The position numbers and the translations under genes are program-made. A model generated the notes under the pieces. The model had not been told where the DNA came from. It saw only the letters and a program-made list of their open reading frames with translations, and did no database searches. Of a stretch of DNA of 64,000 nucleotides, positions 44,079 through 52,434 are shown piece by piece (position 1 is the stretch's first letter; each line of letters begins with the position of its first letter). Source of the DNA: PALSA-1353 sp050012375. GTDB taxonomy: Bacteria; Planctomycetota; Phycisphaerae; Tepidisphaerales; Tepidisphaeraceae. The stretch lies in the NCBI GenBank assembly GCA_050012375.1, contig JBEKHH010000006.1, positions 1 to 64,000 of the forward strand, written 5' to 3'.

Positions 44079-44535
44079 TTTCGTCCTCCCGAGTGCTTCC
44101 AAAAGCCCGAGCTGCAATTCCCATCACGATTGTGTATTGCCGCTCATCCCGCGCGCAAAACAAACTCACGACATTAGGCGTTGGATTGAGTCGGAATTCT
44201 AACACCAAAATTGCCCCATTCAAGAAGCTTTCTGCACAAGCGTTTACAGCGCCAATTTCACAGCGCAAAGTTTATGCTTGGTCCAATAGGCCGTTTTTGT
44301 GAACCACCGAGTCGCAAATACGGAACGCCAAAATTTGTTCGATTCCTGTGCGCCATCGCATCGGGCCTCCTGTTTTCGACACCTGTTTTGCGACATCCCG
44401 CACCTCAAAAGGGTCATCGAGCTTTTTGTAAAAAAGCGAAGCCGTGAGCTGGGGCACCGCCAACCGGTTACCTTTTAACGTCTCTGATCCGGCCTAAAAT
44501 GCGTTCTGTTAAATCATTCAAGGGAGACGACCCCC
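44079..44535. other. divergent intergenic region
   Basis: About 460 bp between the split PEP-CTERM gene and the DinB gene. Short frames on both strands look like chance. A weak operator-like CCAACCGGTTACC lies at 44460-44472. Confidence 0.4.
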
Positions 44536-45021
44536 ATGCCTGACGAATCACTATTGCTCCTTGCCAAGGAAGTTCGCGGCAAGACGCTACGGATTTTAGA
44601 CAATGTCACCGAACAACAAGCGCTCTTCGCGCCGCCAGGCCTGCACAACACCATCCTCTGGCATGCCGGCCATTCGTTGATCGTTGTCGAGCACCTGGGC
44701 GTTTCGCCGGCCACGGGCAGGCCGGCCATCTACCCGAAGGATTGGTTCGACAAGTTCAGTTGGGAGAGTCAGCCGGCCACCGTGAAACAGTGGCCGACCC
44801 TGACCGAAGTCAAAGCCAAGCTGATCGACCAGGCCGAGCGCCTGACCGCGGCCATCCAACTTCTAACCGAGCAGCAGCTTTCCCAGACCATCGGCGATCC
44901 CGCCAAACCGCGCAATCTGCGCTGGTCCATCCTTCACGGCCTGCACGACGAGGCCGGTCATCAGGGCGAGATGTGGCTGCTAAAGAAGCTTCAGACCAAA
45001 GCGGGCGGCCAAGGCAGGTGA
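44536..45021 (+). CDS. DinB-family protein
   Basis: Product of 161 residues. The DinB four-helix fold is indicated by three spaced histidines that would bind a metal: HAGHSL near residue 43, LHGLHDEAGHQGEM near 135. DinB relatives act as thiol-dependent transferases or are uncharacterised damage-inducible proteins. It is cytoplasmic. CAAGGGAGACG precedes the ATG. The neighbours give no hint of a specific pathway. Confidence 0.85.
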   Translation: MPDESLLLLAKEVRGKTLRILDNVTEQQALFAPPGLHNTILWHAGHSLIVVEHLGVSPATGRPAIYPKDWFDKFSWESQPATVKQWPTLTEVKAKLIDQAERLTAAIQLLTEQQLSQTIGDPAKPRNLRWSILHGLHDEAGHQGEMWLLKKLQTKAGGQGR

Positions 45022-45105
45022 AGTTCAATCGCATCATTTCCCATTTTTCTTGGCTCGCGGCCGCGTCAAGCGCGGAGATTTGGAAAGTCATCTTCCCCAT
45101 TTTGC

Positions 45106-45254
45106 CGCTGTCCAGCCTGACCAGCACCTGCCGCCGGCACGACATCGATCCCCAGCGTTACTTGACACAATTGCTGACGAACTTGCCAGCCATGCCGATC
45201 AGCCAACTTGAACAATGGCGGCCGGATCGGTGGGTGCGACCGCACTCCGCGTAA
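45106..45254 (+). mobile_element. IS66 transposase 3'-end relic e
   Basis: Reads LSSLTSTCRRHDIDPQRYLTQLLTNLPAMPISQLEQWRPDRW. It is nearly identical in sequence to relic b but starts 14 codons later. It lies 85 bp after the DinB gene. Confidence 0.7.
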
Positions 45255-45284
45255 CCGACTTGTTCAACGTGAATGCATCATTTC

Positions 45285-45500
45285 TTACGTGCTGCCCGTT
45301 CTGTGCGATCCGCCGCCGAGGAACAGCATCCAGGCGCACAAAGCGCCCAAAATCACCAGCGCCGCCGCGCTGGGCCACAACGGCATGAGATGGCCGGCGA
45401 CGAGCACCTCTGGCTGCATTAACAATCGCATCAGTTGCACCAGCGCCGCCAGACCAAAGACCACCCCCGCCACTCGCAAGCCCAGAATTTGAGATTTCAT
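45285..45500 (-). CDS. small two-helix membrane protein
   Basis: Product of 71 residues with two hydrophobic helices (GLRVAGVVFGLAALVQLMRLLM and PSAAALVILGALCAWMLFLGG). AAAGGAG lies six bases before the ATG at 45500, which decides the start; an ATG two codons upstream is also possible. The open frame to 45782 is not coding. Function unknown; similar small inner-membrane proteins are common. Confidence 0.75.
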   Translation of the reverse strand: MKSQILGLRVAGVVFGLAALVQLMRLLMQPEVLVAGHLMPLWPSAAALVILGALCAWMLFLGGGSHRTGST

Positions 45501-45653
45501 GGTCATCTCCTTTCGATAGGGCTTCGTCAGGAGAATTGTATTCACGTTGGGGCACAAAATCCGCAGTGGGAAGAGACGAAAAGACGGAGAACGGCCCAGG
45601 AACGCCGCAAATACACCGCGGAAGCGGCCAAAGGGCTGACCTTCGGCGCACCG

Positions 45654-45811
45654 GGCGCGACCGCAAAATCGTCTATGCGCTGACCAGCGGCGAAAGGACC
45701 AAGGCGGTGGCGGAACGATTCGGGCTGTCGGAGGGCCGGGTCTCGCAGCTGCGTCGGAAGTTCGAGCAGTTGTGGCGCACATTTCAGGGCGACGCTGAGG
45801 AAGCTGCCTGA
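45654..45811 (+). pseudogene. 3' fragment of sigma-70-like gene
   Basis: GRDRKIVYALTSGERTKAVAERFGLSEGRVSQLRRKFEQLWRTF is nearly identical to the C-terminus of the protein encoded at 398-1003 and continues QGDAEEAA to a TGA. The N-terminal two thirds are missing. Confidence 0.8.
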
Positions 45812-45863
45812 TGAGCGATCAAGCTTGGCGTCCGGCGCAGTTGTTGCACCGGATGCCATAAGA

Positions 45864-45909
45864 GAGATGACGGGTGAAACACATCGTGTTTCCCCGTCTC
45901 TCTTTTTTT
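45864..45909 (+). terminator. terminator of the duplicated segment
   Basis: An imperfect stem between GAGATGACGGGTGAAACAC and GTGTTTCCCCGTCTC with an ATC loop, followed by TCTTTTTTT. The equivalent place in copy A (about 1088-1125) keeps the T run but has a poorer stem. Confidence 0.65.
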
Positions 45910-46029
45910 ATCTATGACTCAACGAGTTGTTGTTGATCCTCGTGTCGTTTGGTCCGGAATGTACGGGCACAGACGTTGTTGCAAATCGGCTAACCCGCTT
46001 TGATGAAAAATACCCACGACTCCGTTGCG

Positions 46030-46524
46030 TCACGCCAATTGCTTTCGTCGCCGGAGCAACAAGATCCCCGCGCCACCAATCAGCAACAGCGACTCCGTCG
46101 CGGGCTCGGGCACCGGCGACCACTCCACAGCGAACGTGCCGCTCACGCCGCCGAACGTTCCGTCGGCAATGCCGTAAGCATTGCCGGAGGTGTCGATCGT
46201 ATCGGCAATTGAGTCAGTCCATACACCGCTTGCGGGAAGCGATGTATGGAGATCGACAGCCGTGGCACCAGAGCCGGACCAAAGAAAGGCCTGGGGATAA
46301 GTAGTTGCCGCGTGCACGGCGTCGCCGACCTGTTGAACGCCGTTGGTGCCGTAGGCTACGGACGAGGTGAATCCACTCAAATTCGTTGGAGCGAGATCCA
46401 CGGCACTGGCCGCAGTGCCGTTCCAAAGGAAGGCGTCATCTTGCAGTTTAGGTGTGAAGCCATCTTCCCAGAAAACGACAAAAAGGGAAGCATGCTGTTG
46501 GGACGTCGATACTGAACTGTTCAA
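46030..46524 (-). pseudogene. 5'-truncated PEP-CTERM protein gene
   Basis: The 164-codon frame has repeats of the form AFLWNGTAASAVDLAPTNLSGF and AFLWSGSGATAVDLHTSLPASG (HAF-like repeats) and ends SPVPEPATESLLLIGGAGILLLRRRKQ, a PEP-CTERM tail. The start region lacks a signal peptide, so the 5' part is gone. Its last 30 bp resemble the tail of the 876-residue gene because both lie in the duplicated segment. Confidence 0.6.
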
Positions 46525-46681
46525 ATGATAAGGGATCGAGTGAAGTCGGCTATTGGCTTATGGCAGCTATTCACGGGAAGAGCCAAGAGGAGTGGCGTCA
46601 AATCATTGACCGGGAGCGGGCTAGCGGGATGTCCGTGGCAACTGCCGTCTGAAACCAGAGAAATGCATGGCACCGGTCCAA

Positions 46682-46797
46682 GCCGTCACACCGTCAGGGC
46701 AAAAACGGACTTTCTTTTTCATATATAGAAACAAATCAATTAACTTCTTCTCTCTTCCTTATATATAACCCTGAAATCACCCTGACACTGTGACGGC
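46682..46797. repeat. 18-bp inverted repeat around AT-rich core
   Basis: GCCGTCACACCGTCAGGG and the reverse complement of CCCTGACACTGTGACGGC agree at 16 of 18 positions. The 80 bp between are AT-rich with TATATA blocks. The word CGTCAGGG recurs in the next hairpin. Confidence 0.65.
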
Positions 46798-46816
46798 TGC
46801 GCCTAATTGCTTACAT

Positions 46817-46871
46817 CGTCAGGAGTTACGCGGTCATGCTGGCTGGGGCTTGGTATGACCGCGCCCTGACG
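46817..46871. repeat. long hairpin with CGTCAGG / CGCGGTCAT arms
   Basis: Inner arms CGCGGTCAT (46829-46837) and ATGACCGCG (46855-46863) are perfect. Outer arms CGTCAGG (46817-46823) and CCTGACG (46865-46871) are also perfect. The loop is 17 nt. It could be a structured RNA or a protein-binding cruciform. Confidence 0.6.
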
Positions 46872-46975
46872 GTTCGGACAGTCTAGGTTGAAGGCTTCGC
46901 AACTGATGTTCATCAACCAGTGCAGTGGGTGATCACTTCAGGCGTGAGCCGCAGGCTCGGAACTTCCAAATCTGT

Positions 46976-47215
46976 TCACGCAGAGCGGCGTCGGCGAGCC
47001 AGAACACCCACGGCAGCCAATCCGAGCAAACCCAAGGATGTGGGCTCCGGAACATCGGCCATCAAACCATTGGCGGCCGCGAAGGCGTCAACCGCAGCGT
47101 AAACGCTCGCGGGCAACACCACGTCCGCTCCATTGGCCGTCTTGCCGAGGTTGGTGACCAAGGCGGTGAAGTCGGCGCCGGTGCCCGGCATTTCACATTT
47201 GAGCCACAACTCCAA
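46976..47215 (-). pseudogene. orphan dockerin/PEP-CTERM tail
   Basis: The frame reads TGADFTALVTNLGKTANGADVVLPASVYAAVDAFAAANGLMADVPEPTSLGLLGLAAVGVLARRRRSA: one dockerin-like repeat plus an intact PEP-CTERM signal, preceded by about 12 unrelated codons. It is the closest relative of the tail fused to DUF2294 at 26365. No signal peptide or passenger is attached. Confidence 0.7.
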
Positions 47216-48019
47216 TTGCCCGCAAGATCAAACGGAGTCTTGTCGCCGTCTACAGCAGGCGGTGGAAACTGGAAAATACGCGAAGCACCAAACGTGAGTG
47301 GTGTCCCAATTTGAAATCTCCCGCCCTATCCGAGACGCCCGCAATAACTTGACGCCAATCGACGCAATGATCAGACTGTTGTGCGCCCATCTGTTCTTTC
47401 TGGCGGACGAGGAGGATTGTGCCCGGAGCCGCCGCTCGGGATGACCGTGGCTTGCACTGGTTCGCCGAATAGATCGCCGCTTATGATTGCATTCGGCCTC
47501 AGTTGTTCGCTTTTCATCTTTCCTCCGCCGAGCGTGCAGCCGATACCCGCGAGCGGCGGCGGTTATTCGGGCGATTGCATCGGATCAGAGGTCGCGAAGC
47601 GCGGCATCGTTCGCCCACGCTCCGGATGTGCTGAACGCCCAAAACGCCGCCCGTTACGCCGTGGGCAAATGTACCCGACAGGCCACTTCGTCGCCAATCT
47701 GGGCGAGCAAAACGACTACGCTGGAGCCGCAATTGAAAGGGCATCATGACGCACTGCATTTCAGTGATGATCACCCATCAGGAAAGACACGGAGAGTTCA
47801 TCTAGTCGGCTCACGTGGAGCAGCGACGAACCGGCATCTAACTTTCGGCTGCACGAAGAATGTGCTCGATTTCCATTGTGGAGACGAAATCCTGACAGTC
47901 CTCATCCCAATACCAGTGACGGCGTGCCCTGGTAGCGAGTTCTGACACCAGAAACACGCACTTCCGATCAGTGCAACAATTTGACCCTAGCCGAGAGGCG
48001 GCCTCCGTGCGGGCTTCCG
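47216..48019. other. gene-poor region with debris
   Basis: About 800 bp. Near 47235-47265 a few codons (VAVYSRRWKLE) match the end of the small helix-turn-helix gene at 39460. The remaining frames on both strands show no recognisable family. It probably represents decayed sequence left of the integrative element. Confidence 0.4.
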
Positions 48020-48161
48020 CGCCCCCGCCCACCTTGTGATTGACCAACAGGCACGCGTCGAACCACGATACCCCCGCTTCCTGGGCTGCAGTACAAAATG
48101 TTCGGCGCAACGTATGCGGGCCGGGTATCCAGGAGCTCGGGTTCATTTTCAGGCTGGACAC
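48020..48161 (-). pseudogene. tyrosine recombinase (integrase) fragment
   Basis: The minus frame MNPSSWIPGPHTLRRTFCTAAQEAGVSWFDACLLVNHK carries the HxLRRTF box with the second catalytic Arg and a later HK motif of phage-type integrases. The catalytic tyrosine and the N-terminal domains are absent, and the reading frame degenerates after VNHK. It marks the left part of the decayed element. Confidence 0.6.
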
Positions 48162-48230
48162 ACCATCGAGGCCGGAAGAACCGAGACCGGCATTCTCTCA
48201 ATTGCCAAACGAACCTGAGGTCCAGCCCAC

Positions 48231-49115
48231 CTAGCGGCGTTCCAGATGCCGCAGCTTCCGCTCTATGTTCCGCTCGATTCGGCTGAGATATCGGTGCAGG
48301 ATGATCAGTTGCTGGGGCGCCTGTGCGATCGCAATCTGGGCGGCAACCCGCAGGTTTTCAATCTTGCGCTGGAAATCCTGCTGTTCGGATTCCCTTTGCT
48401 TCAGCACACTGCGTATCCGGTCAGACAGCCGGCACAGGCGCATCTGATCGCCTGATCGCGGCTTTCTCTCCCCCGATAAAACGCCGGTGACGTATGTCAG
48501 ATCCCGCAGACGCTGAGCCGCAGGCCCAATCAGCTTCGCCAGTTCCTGGAATTCGCGTTCGTCAGCCTCCTCAAGCTCGATATCCGCCGGGCTTTGCTTG
48601 AAGAAATTGTCTGGAATTTTGGCAGCCGCTTTCGCCTGTTCCCTGCGAAATCGCTCAAATTCCGGCGGGAGGACAGGAGGTTGATTCTCCGCTTCTTCAT
48701 CCATGTTGGCTTTAGCCAAATCGCTCTGGACACTGCTCACGAATTCCGCAATCCGCGGCGCAATCCGTTCTGCTTCTTCCCTGGTGCAGACCGGCCAATC
48801 ATTTCGCCTGGCTTGTTTGACCATCCGGTCCAGAAGCTTTGTGTCGCGGCGCTGATTCTCGATGTTCCGCCATTTCGCGTCGTCCTCGGGCGAAATGCCC
48901 TGCGGCCGGTGCAATTGCTCGACGATCTGCGATGCCCGCGCCAGATAAATGTAATCCATGGCCAGCGAATCGATGGCCGCAATGCCGCTGAAGCCATCCG
49001 GTTGGAACTGTTCCATAAGTTGCCGCCGGATTCTCCGATACATTACATCCTGGTGCCGGATGTCAGAGGGCGGTGCGATGACGCGGGCGAGCAGTCCGTG
49101 CTTCATCGCGTTCAT
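48231..49115 (-). CDS. element-encoded helical protein with NAMKHGL N-terminal motif
   Basis: Product of 294 residues, rich in charged helices. The family motif GPKTPDGKARSRMNAMKHGLL is present, but its first half lies upstream of the only ATG (49115). The frame upstream is open back to a TAG at 49188-49190; beyond that it is open again to an ATG at 49226 (MDEPESASRSLA). The ancestral start was probably 49226 and the TAG is a mutation, so the gene may be damaged. Relatives are common on mobile elements; function unknown. Confidence 0.6.
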   Translation of the reverse strand: MNAMKHGLLARVIAPPSDIRHQDVMYRRIRRQLMEQFQPDGFSGIAAIDSLAMDYIYLARASQIVEQLHRPQGISPEDDAKWRNIENQRRDTKLLDRMVKQARRNDWPVCTREEAERIAPRIAEFVSSVQSDLAKANMDEEAENQPPVLPPEFERFRREQAKAAAKIPDNFFKQSPADIELEEADEREFQELAKLIGPAAQRLRDLTYVTGVLSGERKPRSGDQMRLCRLSDRIRSVLKQRESEQQDFQRKIENLRVAAQIAIAQAPQQLIILHRYLSRIERNIERKLRHLERR

Positions 49116-49298
49116 GCGAGAGCGCGCTTTACCATCGGGCGTTTTCGGTCCGTGGCTGAGGGTGCCATTGCGGCGTGAAGCCTCCTGCTAAGCCAGCGAA
49201 CGAGAAGCGGACTCGGGTTCATCCATTAGGCCGGAGATGCGATTGTTAACGCCGGTGGAAAACATAAATCCTCCGTGCATGGGAAAATCTGGTCAGGT

Positions 49299-50240
49299 TT
49301 ATTGCTGCACAACAGGGCATAATTCGGCGATCTTCTCACCGCGATCATTCTGGGATACCTCTTGCTTTGGCTTTCGGCGGCGGCCCGAATGCGAGGCTTT
49401 CGGTTTACGAGGGGACTTCGATCGACTTTCGCTCTGGTCCAGCCAGGCGCTGGTTTGCCGATCCAGTTGCAGCAAATCCACTTTAACTCTTCGGCGGCGG
49501 GACGATGAGGCCGCCATTGACAGTATCTTCAGTTGCAGAAGAACCTTGGGATCAGGCTTTTCGTGATTGCGCTGGCATTTCTCCCGATATCGCCTGCGGA
49601 ATTCGGCGACGAATTCAGGGTCGGCGGGGTTGCCGGTCTGAACATAGGCGGCATGCTCTCGCACCAGAAACCTTGCTCGCTCAGCCAATTCGTGGCGATC
49701 GGGGTGTTGCAGCTCGGGACGGCCCAGGTGATCGGCAATCAGCAGCTCCAAGATGAACGGCCCGCCCGCCAAGGCCATATAACGCCAGCATTCAGCTTCC
49801 GTGGGTGGCCTGGCAAAACTATGGGCGCGGATGGCATGCTCCAGCAACCAGTCCAGGGCCTGGCGGCAATGGAGCACATCGAAAAAGGTCCCGGCAAAAG
49901 CGACTACGACGCCGGCGGGAATATTCATCTTTTCGGCGATCCCCTCCACCGGCTCACAGAGCAATCGCGCCTCCAGTTCATCTCGACGGATTGGATCCCC
50001 GGTAAAAATGGCATGCGCCCCAAATAGATCCGGCCAGGTCCGGGCGACGCGGTTTCGCTTGGCTTCAGTGCCGGCACGATTGAGGTCAAGCAGGAACCGG
50101 CGTACCTGAACTCTCCCTTGATCTTCCCATTTGCGGGGACGGGTTTGTTGATGGACGTGGTCCAAAGCCGCTTGCCAGCGCCAATCCGGCGTTCGGAAAG
50201 GCGAATAGCTGCGAATATCGGTGGCAGGTTTGGGTGACAT
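49299..50240 (-). CDS. hypothetical protein of the integrative element
   Basis: Product of 313 residues. It starts at ATG 50240 (SPKPATDIRSYSPFRTPDWRWQAALDHV), has a helical middle (EPVEGIAEKMNIPAGVVVAFAGTFFDVLHCRQALDWLLEHAI) and a very basic tail. The IAEKMNIPAGVV stretch could be a helix-turn-helix. I do not recognise the family. It reads in the same direction as the replication genes and could be packaging- or replication-linked. Confidence 0.65.
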   Translation of the reverse strand: MSPKPATDIRSYSPFRTPDWRWQAALDHVHQQTRPRKWEDQGRVQVRRFLLDLNRAGTEAKRNRVARTWPDLFGAHAIFTGDPIRRDELEARLLCEPVEGIAEKMNIPAGVVVAFAGTFFDVLHCRQALDWLLEHAIRAHSFARPPTEAECWRYMALAGGPFILELLIADHLGRPELQHPDRHELAERARFLVREHAAYVQTGNPADPEFVAEFRRRYREKCQRNHEKPDPKVLLQLKILSMAASSSRRRRVKVDLLQLDRQTSAWLDQSESRSKSPRKPKASHSGRRRKPKQEVSQNDRGEKIAELCPVVQQ

Positions 50241-50311
50241 CCGTGTCACGCGGGTTTCTCTCTTCGTAGATTGTACCGGCTGACGCACCAATATGCCAAA
50301 TGCGCAAAATC

Positions 50312-50327
50312 TAAATAACGTTATTGA
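50312..50327. promoter_or_regulatory. palindrome AATAACGTTATT in divergent promoter region
   Basis: The 12-bp perfect palindrome (50314-50325) sits between the minus gene starting at 50240 and the plus gene starting at 50590. It is the same core as at 49-64. A shared regulator site is plausible. Confidence 0.4.
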
Positions 50328-50589
50328 GATATCACCGCAATTATTGATTGGTTGGCAACCATTGAGGAACCCGCACCAATGCCATCGTGACCGTCACAGG
50401 AAGCAACAGGAGAGGTTGGGCGCCGCAGTGATCGTGGGAAGCATGAACCACGCCGACCGTGCGTCAGGATTTGTCTGGTGCGGAAATTGGAGGCCCCTGT
50501 TGGCTTTGAATGCCGACGGCGACTTCCAGGAGCCATTTTAGTAGGCTTTTGCGCAGCCGAGTTGATCAAACGGGCTGAAGGGAAGGGCA

Positions 50590-51210
50590 ATGGTTAAGCA
50601 AAAGCGTGGGAAGACGGTCGCCCAGGCGACCGCGGAAATTCGCGACTTCTATGAAATCGGTCGCGGGAGCTTGGAGGAATTCTCCGATCGGTTCCCTCTG
50701 GGCAACGCAGAGAAGGCGGCAGCCAAAGCGCGAATGAACTCGGACCGCCTCCGCAAAGCCCGCATGTTTGCCAGGGAGTTTTCAAAACCGGAGCTGATCC
50801 GGCTCTGCCGCGAAATTGATTACGGCGGCTTCCCGATCGGTGTTCAGCACGTCGTTCGACTGATGTGGCTGCCGGCGAACCGGCGATGGAAGTTCCTGCG
50901 CCAAACGATCGAGGAGAAGTTGAGCTGCAGGCAACTGGCAACCGTGATCCAGCAAGCGACCGGAAGGCGGCCGCGGACCGGCAGGATGCCACGCGTGAAA
51001 GATCGAGCGGAGGCGATTCAAAAGCTTCTGCGACTTTGCGAGGAGTGGCGGCGGCTGAACAAGGCGATTCTGGGAACCAACAAAAGCCACGAAAATGGCG
51101 ACGGATCGATTGTGGAGTCGTTACCGCCGAGCCTGGACGGACCGATGCGGCGGTGCGACCTGGCAATTCAAAGGCTCTATCGGATGCTGGGGCGATTTCG
51201 GAAGGTTTAG
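50590..51210 (+). CDS. hypothetical protein of the integrative element
   Basis: Product of 206 residues, basic and almost entirely helical. The middle (FPIGVQHVVRLMWLPANRRWKFLRQTIEEKLSCRQLATVIQQATGRR) resembles the helical DNA-binding domain that follows ParB-like domains, but no ParB nuclease-like motif is visible. It is the only plus-strand gene of the element. A DNA-binding role is a guess. Confidence 0.6.
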   Translation: MVKQKRGKTVAQATAEIRDFYEIGRGSLEEFSDRFPLGNAEKAAAKARMNSDRLRKARMFAREFSKPELIRLCREIDYGGFPIGVQHVVRLMWLPANRRWKFLRQTIEEKLSCRQLATVIQQATGRRPRTGRMPRVKDRAEAIQKLLRLCEEWRRLNKAILGTNKSHENGDGSIVESLPPSLDGPMRRCDLAIQRLYRMLGRFRKV

Positions 51211-51366
51211 TGCGCAGGAATTGTCGAATCGGAGGCTCGGAGCGGGGGCCTGTTCAGATCCCGCGTGCGCAATCGTTGGCGGCCTGTTTAGAACCTTCGC
51301 AAGCATGGCAGCCTGAATGGGTCTGGATTCAGGCGTGGCCGCTTGCCGGCAGTTGTGCAATCAGGT

Positions 51367-52161
51367 TTACAGGTCAATCAGAAACGCAGCGAGAATAGAG
51401 GCGACGACGCCGCCCCACAGCGCAAAAATGGCAGCGCGCCTCGCTTTCTCTGGTCGTGTGTGGGTTGGTCCGAAATCGAATTCGATTTGGGGCCAGAGTT
51501 TAAACATCCACGAGCGAATGGGAGCGGCGACGGGAAGACCAACGAAAATGCGGACGACCCAAATTAAGAAGTTTAGTGCGAGCCAAAAGGACAGGAAGTG
51601 CGCTGATGCGAGATTTCGCATGGATTGCTCGAACGATGAGGGCGGGCCGGGAAGGGAATCCGAGAAATGGTGAATAAGGGGGTGGATAAGTGCGCTGTAA
51701 CAAGAGCCTACGGCCAAGGCAATTAACCAAAATGTGAGAGTCGGGTGGCGCAAGGGCCATGCGGTTTGAACGGTCATTGCGTCAGAAATCGCGGACATAT
51801 TGTCGAAAGTTGCGCTGACCCACCCTCGATCTGGTCCCGAGATACTTAACCCATCCGAATAGCCGCCGCCTCTTTGAAGTGATAAATCGAGTCGACGCGA
51901 ACCGCTTTCCATGTGGCGCCAGAAACTGAATTTGAGTGCCATGACCTTTTTGAGGTCAAGAAGATTGTTGTCGTCGAAGATGTCATCCTCGGAGGATTCG
52001 TAGGTGGTTTGGTCAGAGCAGACGATCTGATAGGTGCATTCAAAATTTGATCCTGCTTTTTCGGCTAGTCGAGATTCGTTGGCGAAGATTGCGGCAAACC
52101 GGCGGATATCCTCGTTCGTGACAATCCTCCACTCAATGAGCTTTCTCCGCGTTTCCTGCAT
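51367..52161 (-). CDS. membrane protein of unknown function, element cargo
   Basis: Product of 264 residues. A soluble N-terminal half with alternating strands (CTYQIVCSDQTTYESSEDDIFDDNNLLDLKKVMALKFSFW) is followed by three to four transmembrane helices (TLTFWLIALAVGSCYSALI, FLSFWLALNFLIWVVRIFV, AAIFALWGGVVASILAAFLI). No family recognised. The soluble sensor-like domain plus membrane part and its place on a mobile element fit a cargo gene. The ATG at 52161 is preferred to a TTG at 52197. Confidence 0.6.
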   Translation of the reverse strand: MQETRRKLIEWRIVTNEDIRRFAAIFANESRLAEKAGSNFECTYQIVCSDQTTYESSEDDIFDDNNLLDLKKVMALKFSFWRHMESGSRRLDLSLQRGGGYSDGLSISGPDRGWVSATFDNMSAISDAMTVQTAWPLRHPTLTFWLIALAVGSCYSALIHPLIHHFSDSLPGPPSSFEQSMRNLASAHFLSFWLALNFLIWVVRIFVGLPVAAPIRSWMFKLWPQIEFDFGPTHTRPEKARRAAIFALWGGVVASILAAFLIDL

Positions 52162-52197
52162 GTGTGGTAAGTTGCGGCTGATTGCCGAGGTTGTCAA

Positions 52198-52434
52198 TGG
52201 AGCTGTTGAGGTCGCGCCACGCAGTCCGGCGAGGGAGGTCGGACAATCGAGGCTGTAAAGGACGGTTGAGGGGCGGCCTGTGGCCGCGAGGTCCTTTCGG
52301 GGGACATCCGCCAGAGGCGGTCATTTCAATGCTGGTCGCGCCGGGGGCGGGTGGCGGCAGCCGTTGTAATGAGAAAGAAACTCACACCAGATGCGAAGTA
52401 AGATGGGTTAGCTGTGTTTTGTCGGCGCGAGCGT
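52198..52434. other. intergenic spacer in the element
   Basis: About 240 bp between the membrane-protein gene and the primase gene, with no credible frame. GC-rich inverted words (GGCGGCCTGTGGCCGCGAGG, 52272-52291) may act as the primase gene terminator on the other strand. Confidence 0.35.

Larger units (their letters stand above)
45641..46055 (+). repeat. long direct repeat, copy B
   Basis: Counterpart of 861-1215: sigma-like gene 3' end, terminator, and the 3' end of a minus-strand PEP-CTERM gene. The downstream part contains about 60 bp absent from copy A. Confidence 0.75.
46525..46922. other. structured non-coding region
   Basis: About 400 bp without a gene. It contains a near-perfect inverted repeat (46682-46699 with 46780-46797) around an AT-rich core and a strong long hairpin (46817-46871), listed separately. 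Confidence 0.5.

Noticed and set aside
44458..44473. operator-like CGCCAACCGGTTACCT
   Set aside because: It matches the four-site pattern at only about 11 of 16 positions and is far from any starch gene.
398..49190. possible recoding of TAG as glutamine (in-frame TAG at 1001-1003 and 49188-49190)
   Set aside because: Other genes in the window, including the 48231-49115 gene itself, appear to end normally at TAG, and the third interrupted gene has TAA. Separate mutations explain the data better.
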